Shown here in pieces: positions 42,850 through 54,304 of a stretch of 64,000 bases of DNA (its first letter is position 1; every line of letters starts with the position of its first letter). A program made the translations under genes and the position numbers. The DNA is from Adineta vaga (Eukaryota; Rotifera). Below the pieces are notes generated by a model that saw nothing but the letters and a program-made list of their open reading frames with translations, was not told the origin of the DNA and made no database searches. The stretch spans positions 744,001-808,000 of the forward strand of contig CP075497.1 in assembly GCA_021613535.1 (NCBI GenBank), in the 5' to 3' direction.

Positions 42850-45773
42850 AGGAAATTTCTACGTAATCTGATTTTGATATTCTTCACATAGTTCATTAAA
42901 AGCATTTCATAAATCTAATTCTTTATGGAAATCTCGTAATTGTCCACCAATTTCTTTCAATTCTAATTGTTTTATAAGAGCTGTATGAAGATGTTCTTTG
43001 ACTAAATCATAGTCAGAGAATTTTTCAGCAACATTTGCTACTTTCAGATGACTTTCGATTATTTTCTTTATTCTGTTTTGTTTCGAACGTGTTGTACATA
43101 TTCCTTCTAATGTAAATAATTCTAATATACATCGATGTCGTAATAATTCATATTGTAAAGCTAAATTTCGATCTTTTCTATGATAAATAAAAATCGATGC
43201 AACACGATCATAGATATCCGCAATATAGAATAAATCTATTTCTTTTTCATTTAAACACCATTGAATAGTTTGTTGATAAACATATAATGTATTGTTATAT
43301 CTTTGAATTAATTGATAAATTCGAGCAATTCTTATTAGATAAAAACACGAAGTGCCATATTACGTAAAACATGAGGATATTTGTTTATATTTATCTTCAA
43401 GTTTGATTTTCTTTTCATATATGTCAATTAAATTATTAATATTTTTTATTAATTCATAAATATTTCCAGTTTTTAAAAATTTAATTCCTTGAAGATAAAA
43501 TCGTATTGCACGTTATAAATATTCTTTTGATTTATTTTTATCTTTTAAATAATTACTTTTTCTAACAAATATATCACCAATATGAATTAAACTGTTCAAA
43601 TCTTCATCTTGAAGATAGTTCATCCAAATTTCGTATGTTTAATTATAATTTGGTAAAACCATTGATCTATGTATCTTTATAGAATCACTGTAACACTGAA
43701 GTTTAATAGTAGTTGGCTGGTTAATGCTCCTCCTTTTCCTCCTTTTTTTCAAAATATATCCTCCTGCTCCTATTTCTCCTTTTTTATTTTAATTTCAAAA
43801 TTACTATATTGAATACCATGAAAAAACAAAAACCTCGATGCTGAAAACAATTAAATCATTGGAACAGGAGAGAGAATTTCATGTTGAAATATAGAATCTT
43901 CAATCAGAACAAAAAACAGCTCAAATGTTACTTGAAGGAGAAAATCAACGATTATGAAAGTCATTGAAAAAAGGTGCTTTTACTGATGTCCAAGCTGCCT
44001 AGGCATTACAAAAACTGGAACGGAAAAAAATAAAATCTATTAATGTAGAAGTGAAGAAATCATGGAAAACGTATCCACTATTCAACAAAAACGACTTTGT
44101 GCGAATATCAATAATTAAAACAGAAAAAAATTAGTTTCTCAACAGTAAAAAATGAAGATGATTAGATGTTCTGATAAAGAATTGTCATTATTATAAAACG
44201 ATCAGATCATATTGTTTTTATGAGTCATTAGACGTTTTTATTTTGATTCATTATTGTTTTCCTCAAGCTAATTGATTTTTTGTCTGAAACATAGGAATAA
44301 ACATTGAAATTGTGATAGATTTCTTATTAGAGATCTTCTTAAGCGAATATCCGTATGCGCAAACTTCACACAAGTCATTTTTTATAGTATAAAATAAGTC
44401 CTCCATTTATCCTCCCATTTTGCTGCGTAACCTCCAAAATGTTTTTTCATTAAATCCTTCTTCTTCCTTCTTTTTTTGCAAATCAGCATTAACATGCCAG
44501 AATAGCAGATATCCATTTTGTTTCGATTGGATAAATAGATATTAAGTCATTGAATATAATATTAATATTTTCTAAAGATGAAAGATGAAAATTATTTCTT
44601 AAATCAATAATACATCTTTTCAATGTACTTCTTAATGTTATACATTGAAAATATGGAATATCTTTCATTTCATCATCTTGTATTAATTTTAATTTGATTA
44701 TCCAATAACCATTTGTATCATAGATAATGCTCCAGACATAATTAAAATTTTGTTTTCATTTGTAAAATAACTTAATTTTGATATATCAGCAAACGGAATA
44801 GATTGTTCATTGAAATTAATTTCAATTTCAAAAAGAATACGAATTAATTCATCTGAATTTGTACATGAATCAAGAAATATTAAAGCAATATCTTTATCCA
44901 AAGTAGTTGAAAGTAAACTATGATTAACAAAAGGTTCTCTATCTTCTTCAGATGATATAACTTGTCCACGATATACTTTAATAATTGATTCCGTGTATTT
45001 CGAAAATGTTCATATTCATTATTCAATATATGATATAAATCTTGAATCCAAATAATAATCGAATATTACGCTATCGAAATGCACGATTAAGAGTAAAAAA
45101 AAAGAAATGTAGGTCTTGTATACCACCATACAGCTCGTTGAGGATTATAATTATGTTCAAAATCATCAATAACTTTTAATTCAACTTCTTTTCCGTCATA
45201 ATACGATTTCAATTCATTAATAAGACGAAAACGATAGTTTTCTGGATAGGGTAAGAAAATTAATAAATTTCGAAAGCATGACCACCAACAATTAACTCAA
45301 TCACCTACTGTTTCATCTAATTGATAGAAATCATTGAAAAATTTCATTTTTTCGTGTTGTAGATAATTTTTGACATCTTCTTGGAGAATATTTCATAATG
45401 TTGGTAAATCTGTATATATTTGATGATCTATCTATGACAAAAGTTTTATTTTTTGAAATAAATCTTATATAATTATCTACATACTTGATTAAGAACTTCT
45501 ATATTTTGAGAAATGATATAGATTTTTTGAATTATTGAAAATTTCTTTAACTTTTCTATGATTGTTTGATATATTTGTCCAGAATAAATAAAAAATGTTG
45601 AATATTCTTCACAATCGTCTGAATTATCAAATTGTTTTGTATAATCAATAATTTGACGTTAAGTTTTAATCGTTAAAATTGTTGAATCAATTTGATGAAC
45701 ATTTATGTCTAACCAAATCAACTGATGTGATTCAAAATTAATCTCATTTCGATCGAATATTGAAAACATTATA
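42850..45773 (-). pseudogene. Decayed ADP-ribosyltransferase-TPR copy
   Basis: The minus strand from about 45773 encodes, in broken frames, the N-terminal domain (LIWLDIN, DDCEEYSTFF), then the ART core with VYRGQ near 44970, LSTTLD near 44910 and NENKIL near 44740, where the second Glu of ExE is replaced by Lys. Helical repeat-like sequence continues to about 42850. Several stops and frameshifts are visible, including TAA near 45660. The block between about 43713 and 44499 does not fit the gene and looks like an insertion. It is the third ART-TPR relative in the window. Confidence 0.65.
43713..44499. mobile_element. Possible insertion with short inverted ends inside the ART-TPR pseudogene
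   Basis: The ends TGGCTGGTTAATGCT (43713-43727) and AGCATTAACATGCCA (44485-44499) are inverted repeats with two mismatches in 15. Next to each end, on the same strand, are pyrimidine-rich tracts (TCCTCC and TTCTTC types). The interior (about 757 bp) has no intact ORF. No clear target duplication is seen, so the boundaries are tentative. Confidence 0.4.
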
Positions 45774-47088
45774 ATCAATAACCAATAAAGAAAATATCAA
45801 TTGTCATTTAAAAATACCTAAATAAATATTTAAAAAACCTTATCTACACGTACTGTTTTTCTTTGATAATGGTCTATATTGATAACAATTCCTATGATGT
45901 TAAAAAGGGTAAGAAATATTGTTATTCAAGGCATATCCTGAGGAATATGATTTTGCGACAAAATGAAAAAATACATATAAAGAATATAAAGCATGATGTT
46001 TCCGTGGTTCAGGATGGTTGCAGGTATAACGTTATAAGTGGTAACCGTTCTAACCAATAAACATCTCAGACTGGCTATCATTTCATTTCCAGACTGAATT
46101 AAATCTATATAAGTTTTGAAAACTAAATCTATCGAACGATTTCGAACCGTTTGAGTTGAATGTGTAATAGCTATGAATCTATAGTGTTCTTTTAAGATAG
46201 CGGATTTAGTTTAAAAAAAACATCTATGCTATCGTCCATAGTTCGACAAACCATACACTAGTTTTCAGATCCTTTCTACTGAAAAATCAAAAGAAGAAAT
46301 GAGACAGATTATGATTGTACTCAACACTCTATTTCGTCCGTAAATTCTGGTTTCTAGAATACTTGTGGCTGAGATCGAAAATGAATATATCTACTTAAGT
46401 ATTTTCCCCACTCCTGCTCAGTTTTGCACAAACGAATTGAAGAAATTATTATGATTTTTATGGATTGAATATTCCTAAATGGAAATTAGTATTCCAATGG
46501 AACGGTTACCGATTACTACGGTTATCGTCATACCGTTGCATCCCTATGCAATATCTACAATGTTTTATAAAACTGAGATCCCTATAATTCATAGTGATAT
46601 GTGATTGCAAAATTCTTAAATTCTGGTATGAGAATTTTGACATCCCTCATTATAGAAGAAAACTAGGTAGACAAATGATAGATGAACTTTTTTGCTGAAA
46701 GTGTTAAATCGAGCAAATACAAAAAAGAAGCTTTTTTTTATATCTAATTTGAATTGAAACTGGCCATGTGGATTAAATTTTTAATGTGGATATTATGTTG
46801 TATTTAAATGTAGATGATATTTTTGTATCTGAACATAATGAATACTATCTCATAAAAAATAGAATATCTCTGCACAACGCTTTTTTTTGTAAATTATTAC
46901 GCACAATTTACATAGAAGAAAAAAGTTGTCTGTTGCATCAATTAAATCGACAAAGAATTTATATATATATATATATAAAATTCACTTTTCTTAACATAAA
47001 TTTTATTAAATGATGAGAAAAGATAGATTCTATTTGATTACTTGTCATATTCATTAAATTTATTATTTTCTTCTTGTATTGATTCAAT
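45774..47088. other. Intergenic, no gene recognised
   Basis: AT-rich 1.3 kb including a short (AT)n run near 46960-46976. ORFs at 45863-46060 and 46786-47013 are not supported. Confidence 0.5.
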
Positions 47089-47649
47089 ATGGTATCATTG
47101 GCAGAATTCACTCCTACTTTCGCTATCTCTGTTTTTTTCTTTATATTCATTGTTGGAACGATTGGAAATCTCCTCAATCTTATGACATTATTATCCAAGG
47201 ATTTTCGAACAAAATCTTGTACCTTTTATATGATTTGTGGTTCTTTGCTTGATCTGGTTCACAATATGTTTACTATTACAGTTCGTCTTTCAACAGAATA
47301 TTTCGGAAATAGTGCGACATCCATTACTCGTGATGTTTGTAAATTGCGTGGTTATCTACCAATTTGTTTATCAACAATGGTAGCAACATGTGTTTCATTA
47401 GCAACGTTCGATCGTTTTATGTCAACATCATTGAGTGTTCACTGGCGAAATCTAAGTTCTATATGGTTTGCTAAGCGTCTTTTCTTTATAAGTATGCTTA
47501 TTGTTATCATATCTGGTATGTTTCAATTAATTATATTTGATATTTATAATGGTATATGTACAGTATCATCTAACTTTGAAAAAATTCTTGTCGCTGTTTA
47601 TGCTGATACTTTTACTCTTTTAATTTCTCATGGAGGCATGTTATATTAA
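47089..47649 (+). pseudogene. GPCR truncated before TM6
   Basis: 186 codons: TM1 with GTIGNLLN, a CTFY loop, TM2, TM3 ending TFDRF, TM4 and the first part of TM5, then a TAA. No TM6-TM7 sequence follows. The next gene, an ART, starts 43 bp later on the same strand. Upstream codons are intact, so the truncation is probably a deletion or replacement of the 3' half by the ART locus. Confidence 0.7.
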
Positions 47650-47692
47650 TGAAGATTTTTTTGTTCTTCTAGTCTAAATAAGTATAGCAACA

Positions 47693-48524
47693 ATGGCTCT
47701 TCGAACAAATTCTCGTTTTCTTGTTAATGAAAATCGTGAATTCAGACAACTATTCACATCAGTATCACAATATATGAATGAACCGTTAGTTTCTCTTGAA
47801 GAAGCATGTCATCCATTGAAATCTTGTCTCGGCGAAGAATTAGAAAAAAATATAATTATTTCAAAATCAAATTCAAAGTTTTCAGCTGATAATTTAACTA
47901 TAGATGAATCAGCATCGATTCGTTTATTTACTATGGAATGGAAAATAAAAGAAAATAGTCTATATACCAAACTTAATCAAACATTACGAGAAGATAATCA
48001 AATGAATTTGCGTCTATAGCATAAATATTTAAAATTATTGTTAACTGCCTTTTTAAAATTACCGTAAGATAATTCTCTTTTTCAAATTCTAATTTTTTAA
48101 AAATATTCATTTATATAGTTCACTTCAAAATCAAACAATATGGCGAGGTGTACGAGCAAATGTATCTAATGATTACAATCGAAATGATGAAATAACTTGG
48201 TCGGGATTTAGTTCTTGTACAAATTCTATTCAAGTTCTTGAATCATCAACATATTTAGGTCGAGCAGGTGCACGAACGTTATTTTCTATTGAATCATCAA
48301 ATGGAAAATCGATTCGTGCACATTCATATTTTTTTGGCGAAGAAGAAATTCTTTTACCACCTGGAACAAAATTTAAAGTTATCGGTAAAATGATTTCAAA
48401 AGATAATTTTTGCATAATTCATTTACGAGAAATATCATCACTCTTTTCAAAACCAGTTCCACCAATGGATATTAATCATTCAAAACATTCGTTGAAAAAA
48501 ATCATTAAACGACCATTTAAATAA
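47693..48524 (+). pseudogene. Arginine-type ADP-ribosyltransferase, disabled by one TAG
   Basis: Exons 47693-48063 and 48119-48524 (55-nt intron, phase 2) would encode about 258 residues. The first part has the DESASIRLFT and LYTKLNQTLRED motifs of the stand-alone ART fold. The second exon has IWRGV (Arg), SSCTNS (Ser) and GEEEILL (ExE). A single in-frame TAG at 48017-48019 lies where the paralogue at 51944 has Trp. All other codons are open, so the lesion is young or an allele. Also possible: a base error in the assembly. Confidence 0.75.
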
Positions 48525-48566
48525 CTATATGAAAAAGTTCGAATTACAGATGATCATATTCGACAG

Positions 48567-49133
48567 ATGTTCACATTATTATATCGGGGTACGATTTTTC
48601 AGAACAAAATTCGAAATATTTTATTGTTTTTTTTTCTTATAGAACAACAACTGTTTGGTATCGAAGGTTTTCATAATCAAGCAAACTCTGTAAGGTATAA
48701 TCCAAATAATGCTATTATTCTTAGATCTATGAATGATTCAATTAGTGGGACATATGATCTTATTGGGTTATTTTCTGCTAATACTATGTCTGGAGATATA
48801 AATGTTACACTTCGTATTAATGAATCAACACCTTCTTATGTTCAAATTTCAACACGCACTATATCTGGTAAGACTAGAATTTCTATTATTGGATCAATGA
48901 ATTCGATAGTTATGTCTTCGATGCATGAATCGAATTCAGGTGATATTCGCATTCGATATCCAGATAATTGGAATGGATTTATTCAATGGTATACTGTTAA
49001 TGGTAATATGATGATTGATAATACTGTGAATGTAATTGAAAATCAAAGACATTTTTCCAAAGGAATCAGAGGAAAAGGTTATAATGAAATTAATATTAAA
49101 ACACTTAGTGGAAATAGAAAATTGACTTTTTAA
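48567..49133 (+). CDS. Beta-helix/adhesin-like protein (DUF7330/DUF4097-like)
   Basis: Either one exon (188 residues) or exons 48567-48588 and 48643-49133 around a 54-nt GT..AG segment that is stop-free and divisible by three. The body has repeating short beta strands: SGTYDL, LFSANTMSGDINV, TRTISGKTRI, ESNSGDIRIRYPDNWNG, then KGYNEINIKTLSGNRKLTF. SGDI and LSG turns are typical of DUF4097/DUF7330 folds, seen in bacteria and fungi. The function is unknown; fungal-like similarity hints at transfer, which is inference. Confidence 0.5.
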   Translation: MFTLLYRGTIFQNKIRNILLFFFLIEQQLFGIEGFHNQANSVRYNPNNAIILRSMNDSISGTYDLIGLFSANTMSGDINVTLRINESTPSYVQISTRTISGKTRISIIGSMNSIVMSSMHESNSGDIRIRYPDNWNGFIQWYTVNGNMMIDNTVNVIENQRHFSKGIRGKGYNEINIKTLSGNRKLTF

Positions 49134-50406
49134 GAAAAGAATTTTTTGTATTAGTGATTTTCATGTTACTGATCTTATGAATATTTGAAGAAGTGAATTT
49201 TTATTGTAATAACATCGAAGTAGAAAGAATGTCTTTTTGTGTAATAGATTAAAAAACGTTAATTTATAATTTCAATATTGAGAAAAATAGTTTCTTTTCT
49301 TTTGTTTACAAAAAGTATTATAATGAATTGAAATATCTATTATTCGCGATCTGTCAAGTCATATTTATAAAATATCGAAAAGAACAAATGAAAAGAATTT
49401 TTTCCTTTGATTATTCCCTCGACTCTAAGGAGGATCATTTTGCTAAAACTGACGAGGAATGATAACCAACTGACAAATCGTTTTTGAACTCATATTTTGA
49501 CCATAGGTAAGGACCATGAGTCTAGAATAACCCTAAGAGGATTAGTGTTGTTAGACCTTTGACACTGAGTTTTACCCGTTTTACTTGTTTTTTTACTTAT
49601 AGCATTGGAGTTACGTAAAAAAGTAAAATATCGAATTTGGATCTGAAATTTCATCCATGAAGAGATCTAAGGACCACTAGAATACCGTGAACATTTCAGA
49701 CTAATTGGAAAAATTTTGAAACGTTATTTTTGAAAACTGGTAATAATTTGAGATTTGCCACTCCATGAACTTAAGTAAATACACGCACAGCACAACTAAT
49801 CTAATGCGATCACCAAGAATTTTAATTAATAATTTCAATCTTATAAATGCTTTCTGTCAAGATAAGATAAGAGAATAGAATAAGAACATTCTGAAAGTAT
49901 GGATTTTTTTCTCTTTCATCAGTCATTCACACACATACCGGAGGTAGAGAATTTTTCACAAAATCAAAAATTTTCTCGTCCATTAGGAGAGCAAAGGAAA
50001 GATTATTCATTTTTGACACATATGCGCACCATCGAAATATTAAATAATAAATAAAACAATTCTTTTTTTTCTTTTCGTTTAAGTTTAAACCAACAACGCT
50101 ATTTATGAACGCGTTTACAAAATATAGACAAAGTTATGAGACCTAAGAAAAGATCGAAAAAATAATTATTTTTGAGCAACGCTCGAACATTATTACTTGA
50201 GACGATAACGAATAAGCATCATAAGATGATCGAGATAAAATTGTGATTATCGATAAATTTTTAATCTTATTTACATAATTATAGCTTTTAGAAAATGAAA
50301 TAGCTTTTCTTTTGAATAAAAATAGAATGTACTTTCATTTATTTCTTGTTATTTAGTACAGATTTTTTTTTCTTATTTGTATCTTTTATTTAATAACAAG
50401 AAGAAA
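49134..50406. other. Intergenic, no gene recognised
   Basis: About 1.3 kb, AT-rich, without foldback arms or coding character. Confidence 0.5.
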
Positions 50407-51546
50407 ATGTCTTCATCGAATGCAACTCTTGCTGAGATAAATGCATTAAACTATGGAAATATTATCTTCTATCAATTTTGGTCATATTTATTGATTGGTT
50501 TGGGCACTATTGGTCACTCATTGAATATTTATGTATTTGCACGCCCAATTCTTCGTTCGAATCCCTGTACACGTTACTTTTTAGCAGCAACAATCAGTGG
50601 TATTTTTGTCACTTATACCAATGTATTACTTCGTCTTCTTCAAAAACTGGATCCAAAGTATGATTTATTTGCATATTCAACTGTATCATGTAAAATCCTA
50701 TCGTTTGTTGTATTGCATGCAAGGTTCACTTGTTTTCTTGAACTGTCTTTTATAGTCTGATTCGCATTTTCTCATTTTAGATGTGTTACATCTTGGTTTA
50801 TCGTTCTTGCTTCTGTCGATCGGTACGTATGATTCATATTAATTTAAAGTCGAAAAATAGAGATTGAATGGGTTTGTTTCATTTTCGATAGATTTTTGTG
50901 TAGTTCATCTTCTACTCGAATACGAGGATGGAGTAATCTTCGATTTGCTTCTCGCATTATTGTATTCGTGATTATCATTATTGGTCTGTTTTATCTCTAT
51001 GTACCAATCATTTTTCACAATAATCAAACAACTGTAAAATGTCCTGCAAATCAAACAACATATCCACTATTTAGTGGTATTTGGAATTTATTGATATTTA
51101 GTTTAGGACCATCATTGATGATGCTTATTTTTGGATCACTGACCATTCGACATATTCAACGATCAGCAAAAACGGTCGCTGTTCAAACAACTCAAGTTCA
51201 AAATCAAATGAAACGTCAAAAGACAACTGATCGACAATTAATTCAAATGATGCTCGTTCAATGTCTTTATTTTAGTTTGTTGACAACTCCTTCGTCAGTC
51301 TATTACCTCTATAGTTCAATAACAATGTCTACCGTATCAAGTCCTCTGCAGATGGCTAAAAACAGTTTATTTTCAAATATCACCGGTATATTATCAATTA
51401 CAGGTGCATGTACAAGTTTTTATGTATTTACATTATCAAGTAAACTATTTCGTCGTGAACTTATGAAAATATTCAAACATCACTTACAAACAAATCAAAT
51501 GTCAAATGCAAATGTAATGCAAATGACAAATCGATTTACAAAATGA
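50407..51546 (+). CDS. Rhodopsin-like GPCR, three exons
   Basis: Exons 50407-50723, 50781-50822 and 50892-51546, both introns in phase 2, give 337 residues. TM1 has GTIGHSLN, TM2 is AATISGIFVTYTNVLL, a pre-TM3 Cys lies in STVSCKIL, TM3 ends LASVDRF, a split DRY-like motif whose Arg codon is interrupted by intron 2. ICL3 is long and Gln/Lys-rich. TM6-TM7 end with FYVFTLSSKLFRRELMK. The ATG at 50407 is preferred over an upstream non-ATG frame. A stand-alone ART follows about 400 bp downstream. Confidence 0.85.
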
Positions 51547-51943
51547 CATGAAATTCTCTGGGCGAAAACCAATATATAGAAAAAAAGAATAGTGAAAAAC
51601 AATATCTCAATTCTTTTTTCATATTATATTTTCATCAGTATTCTTAGATTCATTTTTCATTTTCAACAATTTCTTTTTTTCGTTCTTTACACTTGAAACA
51701 TTAAAAATCCATTTGATGAAGACTACGTCAATTTTTTTTCTCTTTTCTTTTTCACTTGAAATGTTTCAAGGTGAATTCTCTCGAGCAAAATACAAAGTTG
51801 AGGGTGTCGGTGGGTGCAAGTCAGTGTCTCTATTCACCCACACCCACCCACCCTTAAAATTAACAAAATTTCCTAAATATTTTCATTTTTTTAAATTCAT
51901 TTCATTTCATTGATTTGTTTATTTTAGAAAAAAATCTTTTAAA
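51547..51943. other. Spacer with class B foldback
   Basis: Between GPCR and ART; contains the repeat at 51799-51856 and the probable ART promoter. The ORF at 51713-51913 crosses the repeat and is not supported. Confidence 0.5.
51799..51856. repeat. Telomere-like foldback repeat, loop class B
   Basis: GAGGGTGTCGGTGGG, loop TGCAAGTCAGTGTCTCTATT, then CACCCACACCCACCCACCC. The loop is close to that at 18905-18966. Confidence 0.85.
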
Positions 51944-52852
51944 ATGAATCGTTTTGGTGATATTGATTATTCATTGACAAGACTTCCGGCTGTTTATGAT
52001 TATCGAAGTGCAAAACTTGTTTCACTTGAAGAATCTCTACAAGCAATTCAATCACAAATTAATGATTTACCGTTTTACGTCGAAACAGCAAAACGACGTT
52101 GTCGTTTTCCATCTGAATATGGTTTAACAAAGGATGAATCTGCTTCAGTTTATATTTATACAGTGGAATGGGATGAAACGAGTTTATATCGAATTTTAAA
52201 CAAAGCATTGAGAAATGAAGATCGAAATGCACTGACAATTTGGTTTCCTTATTTAAGATTATTAGATTCAGCTTTAGAAAAATTACCAAATGTTCGAGGA
52301 ATTGTTTGGCGTGGTGTTTCAAATGATATTGGAAAGAATTTCTCTAAAAATCAGAAAATAACATGGTGGAGTGTGAATTCTTGTTCATCATCGATTAATG
52401 TTATCAAATCTTGTCTTGGAAATGAAACAAATTCAACAATGTTTCTCATTGAAATATCAAATGGAAAGAAAATTTCAGGTTATACTGACCGTGAAGAAGA
52501 AGATGAAGTGATTTTAAAATTTGGAACTGATTTACGTGTTCAAGGTGATGTTTTAGAACATCCAAAAGGTTTATTTCATGTTCATTTAACGGAAATTAAT
52601 GAGGAAGAAGAAGAAAAACAAACGAGTAAGTCAAACTTTTTCATTTCAAAATTCAATGAGAATAAATGCGGAAACTTCGAATTTAATTCGAGAGAGAATT
52701 ATGTGTACTGCAAAAAAGTGTATGAGAGAAAGAGAGAGATGAACCATTGTGAAATGTCTGAAAATCAAAATTATCATAAGAAATCTTTTCGATGTGTACG
52801 ATCTATGATGAACGTTTTTTTGAATGAATTTTTATGTTTGTTTCTAGCGTGA
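51944..52852 (+). CDS. Stand-alone arginine-type ADP-ribosyltransferase
   Basis: 302 codons as an unspliced frame. The ART domain spans about residues 20-225: DESASVYIYT and LYRILNKALRNED helices, VWRGVS (Arg ~122), SCSSS (Ser ~146) and EEEDEVIL (ExE ~187), the R-S-E set of NAD+-arginine ADP-ribosyltransferases. No signal peptide, so probably cytosolic. GTAAGT at 52626-52631 may be a donor; splicing to an AG at 52849-52850 would end the protein almost at once after a Glu-rich tail (NEEEEEKQ). The last ~75 codons are therefore doubtful. It is an intact paralogue of the disabled copy at 47693. Confidence 0.85.
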   Translation: MNRFGDIDYSLTRLPAVYDYRSAKLVSLEESLQAIQSQINDLPFYVETAKRRCRFPSEYGLTKDESASVYIYTVEWDETSLYRILNKALRNEDRNALTIWFPYLRLLDSALEKLPNVRGIVWRGVSNDIGKNFSKNQKITWWSVNSCSSSINVIKSCLGNETNSTMFLIEISNGKKISGYTDREEEDEVILKFGTDLRVQGDVLEHPKGLFHVHLTEINEEEEEKQTSKSNFFISKFNENKCGNFEFNSRENYVYCKKVYERKREMNHCEMSENQNYHKKSFRCVRSMMNVFLNEFLCLFLA

Positions 52853-53833
52853 TTGCGGTTGTAAACAACCTCATGAATCTGTGAGAGAGATATGATGATA
52901 AATACAGACATCAATATTTTCAGAATAGTTCACTAATATTAATAAATATGGACATCGGAGTATTTACCATAGGCAACTCGGTTTCTGGATGCCATTTCTG
53001 CCTATTTTTAGATTTTTTTCAGGCAAAATTTCAGTAGAAAACAACGATTTGATTCGAAACTAACATCATATTTAGAATTAGCTTTAAAAACTGAATCGAT
53101 TCATGTATGTTTTCAATAATTTTGAGAAGAAAAAGGTTTTTTGTAACAAATCCCTGTATCCACCCTCGGGTAGATGGTCTACTCAATAATAAAACATTTT
53201 CGATAACTCAACTATTTCTGGACGAATGAATCTCATGTTCGAACTCGAACGAGATATTGATGAGACTATGAAATGTGCAGAAAATTTCATCATGATCTGA
53301 TTCTTGTTCTTCTATCGAAAGTTACCGTGTAAACGGTCGGTCGGACACACTGATCGATTCTAGTAATGTACTCACTTTTTGCGTACACTAAAATATACTT
53401 TATCCCATGCAACCCAATACAACAAGATAGGTACTATTTTCGATTAATTCATTTTCATGTGTGTAATCTTAATGAGAAAATAAATCAATTTTCTCAATCC
53501 ATCCATCCATGTAATTAATGTATAGCCATATGAATAATGTATAGAGATATCTTTTCTTTGGTTTAGAAATAAATTTCTCCATTAAATCCAACGGATCCCG
53601 TAATAGAGAGAATAATATATGTAGTTTATTTATTTATCAATAGATTTTGATTGAAAGTTAATAATATATTGTGAAGACAAATTCAATGAGCAACACTAGA
53701 CTAAAAGAAAAAAAAAGTAATTAGTCGAATTTTTCTATATTTTATTAAGATATTCAATCAATTATAATTGAATTGAATTTTCATGAAGTAGTTGAATTTA
53801 TATTTGTAGTATATGTGAAGATTTCTAATAAAG

Positions 53834-54304
53834 TGTAATAGCCCTGACTGTAGCCTCCAAAATAAAGGAGGCTAAACACTGAGAACGGAATCTGCCCTAA
53901 TGAAAGAGAACTCACGTAAATAAATGAAATATCCTACCGTAAATGATAATGAATGTAAATGTCTTTATTGATTAAAATCAATAATTGGACAAACAATAGT
54001 AAGTGGTAGAGAAAGAGAGAAACGAGATAAGGAGGAAACTGAAACAACGATCTATATAGAGATCACAAAGACAAAATCAACGACGCAATATAATGACGTG
54101 ATAATATACGGACATGATATTGCGTAACAAAAGGTCATCAAAGATGTCCTAAAGAATCACAGAACAGAAACATAAACAACAGGAAAGAAAGAAAAACAAC
54201 TAGGACAAAGAATAGTCCTTGACAAAGAAAGAAAAGAATATGTATATATATAAATATATACTGATATAGGGAGTGGCAACGAGTCAGATCGGTTGACACT
54301 AACA
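53834..54304 (-). mobile_element. Possible solo LTR
   Basis: 471 bp bounded on the plus strand by TGTAAT and TAACA, that is TG..CA ends. On the minus strand it starts TGTTAGTGTCAACC, has a TATA-rich block about 45 bp in, and ends near a perfect hairpin TAGCCTCC-N8-GGAGGCTA (53851-53874). No target-site duplication is visible and no internal retroelement genes flank it. Confidence 0.3.
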
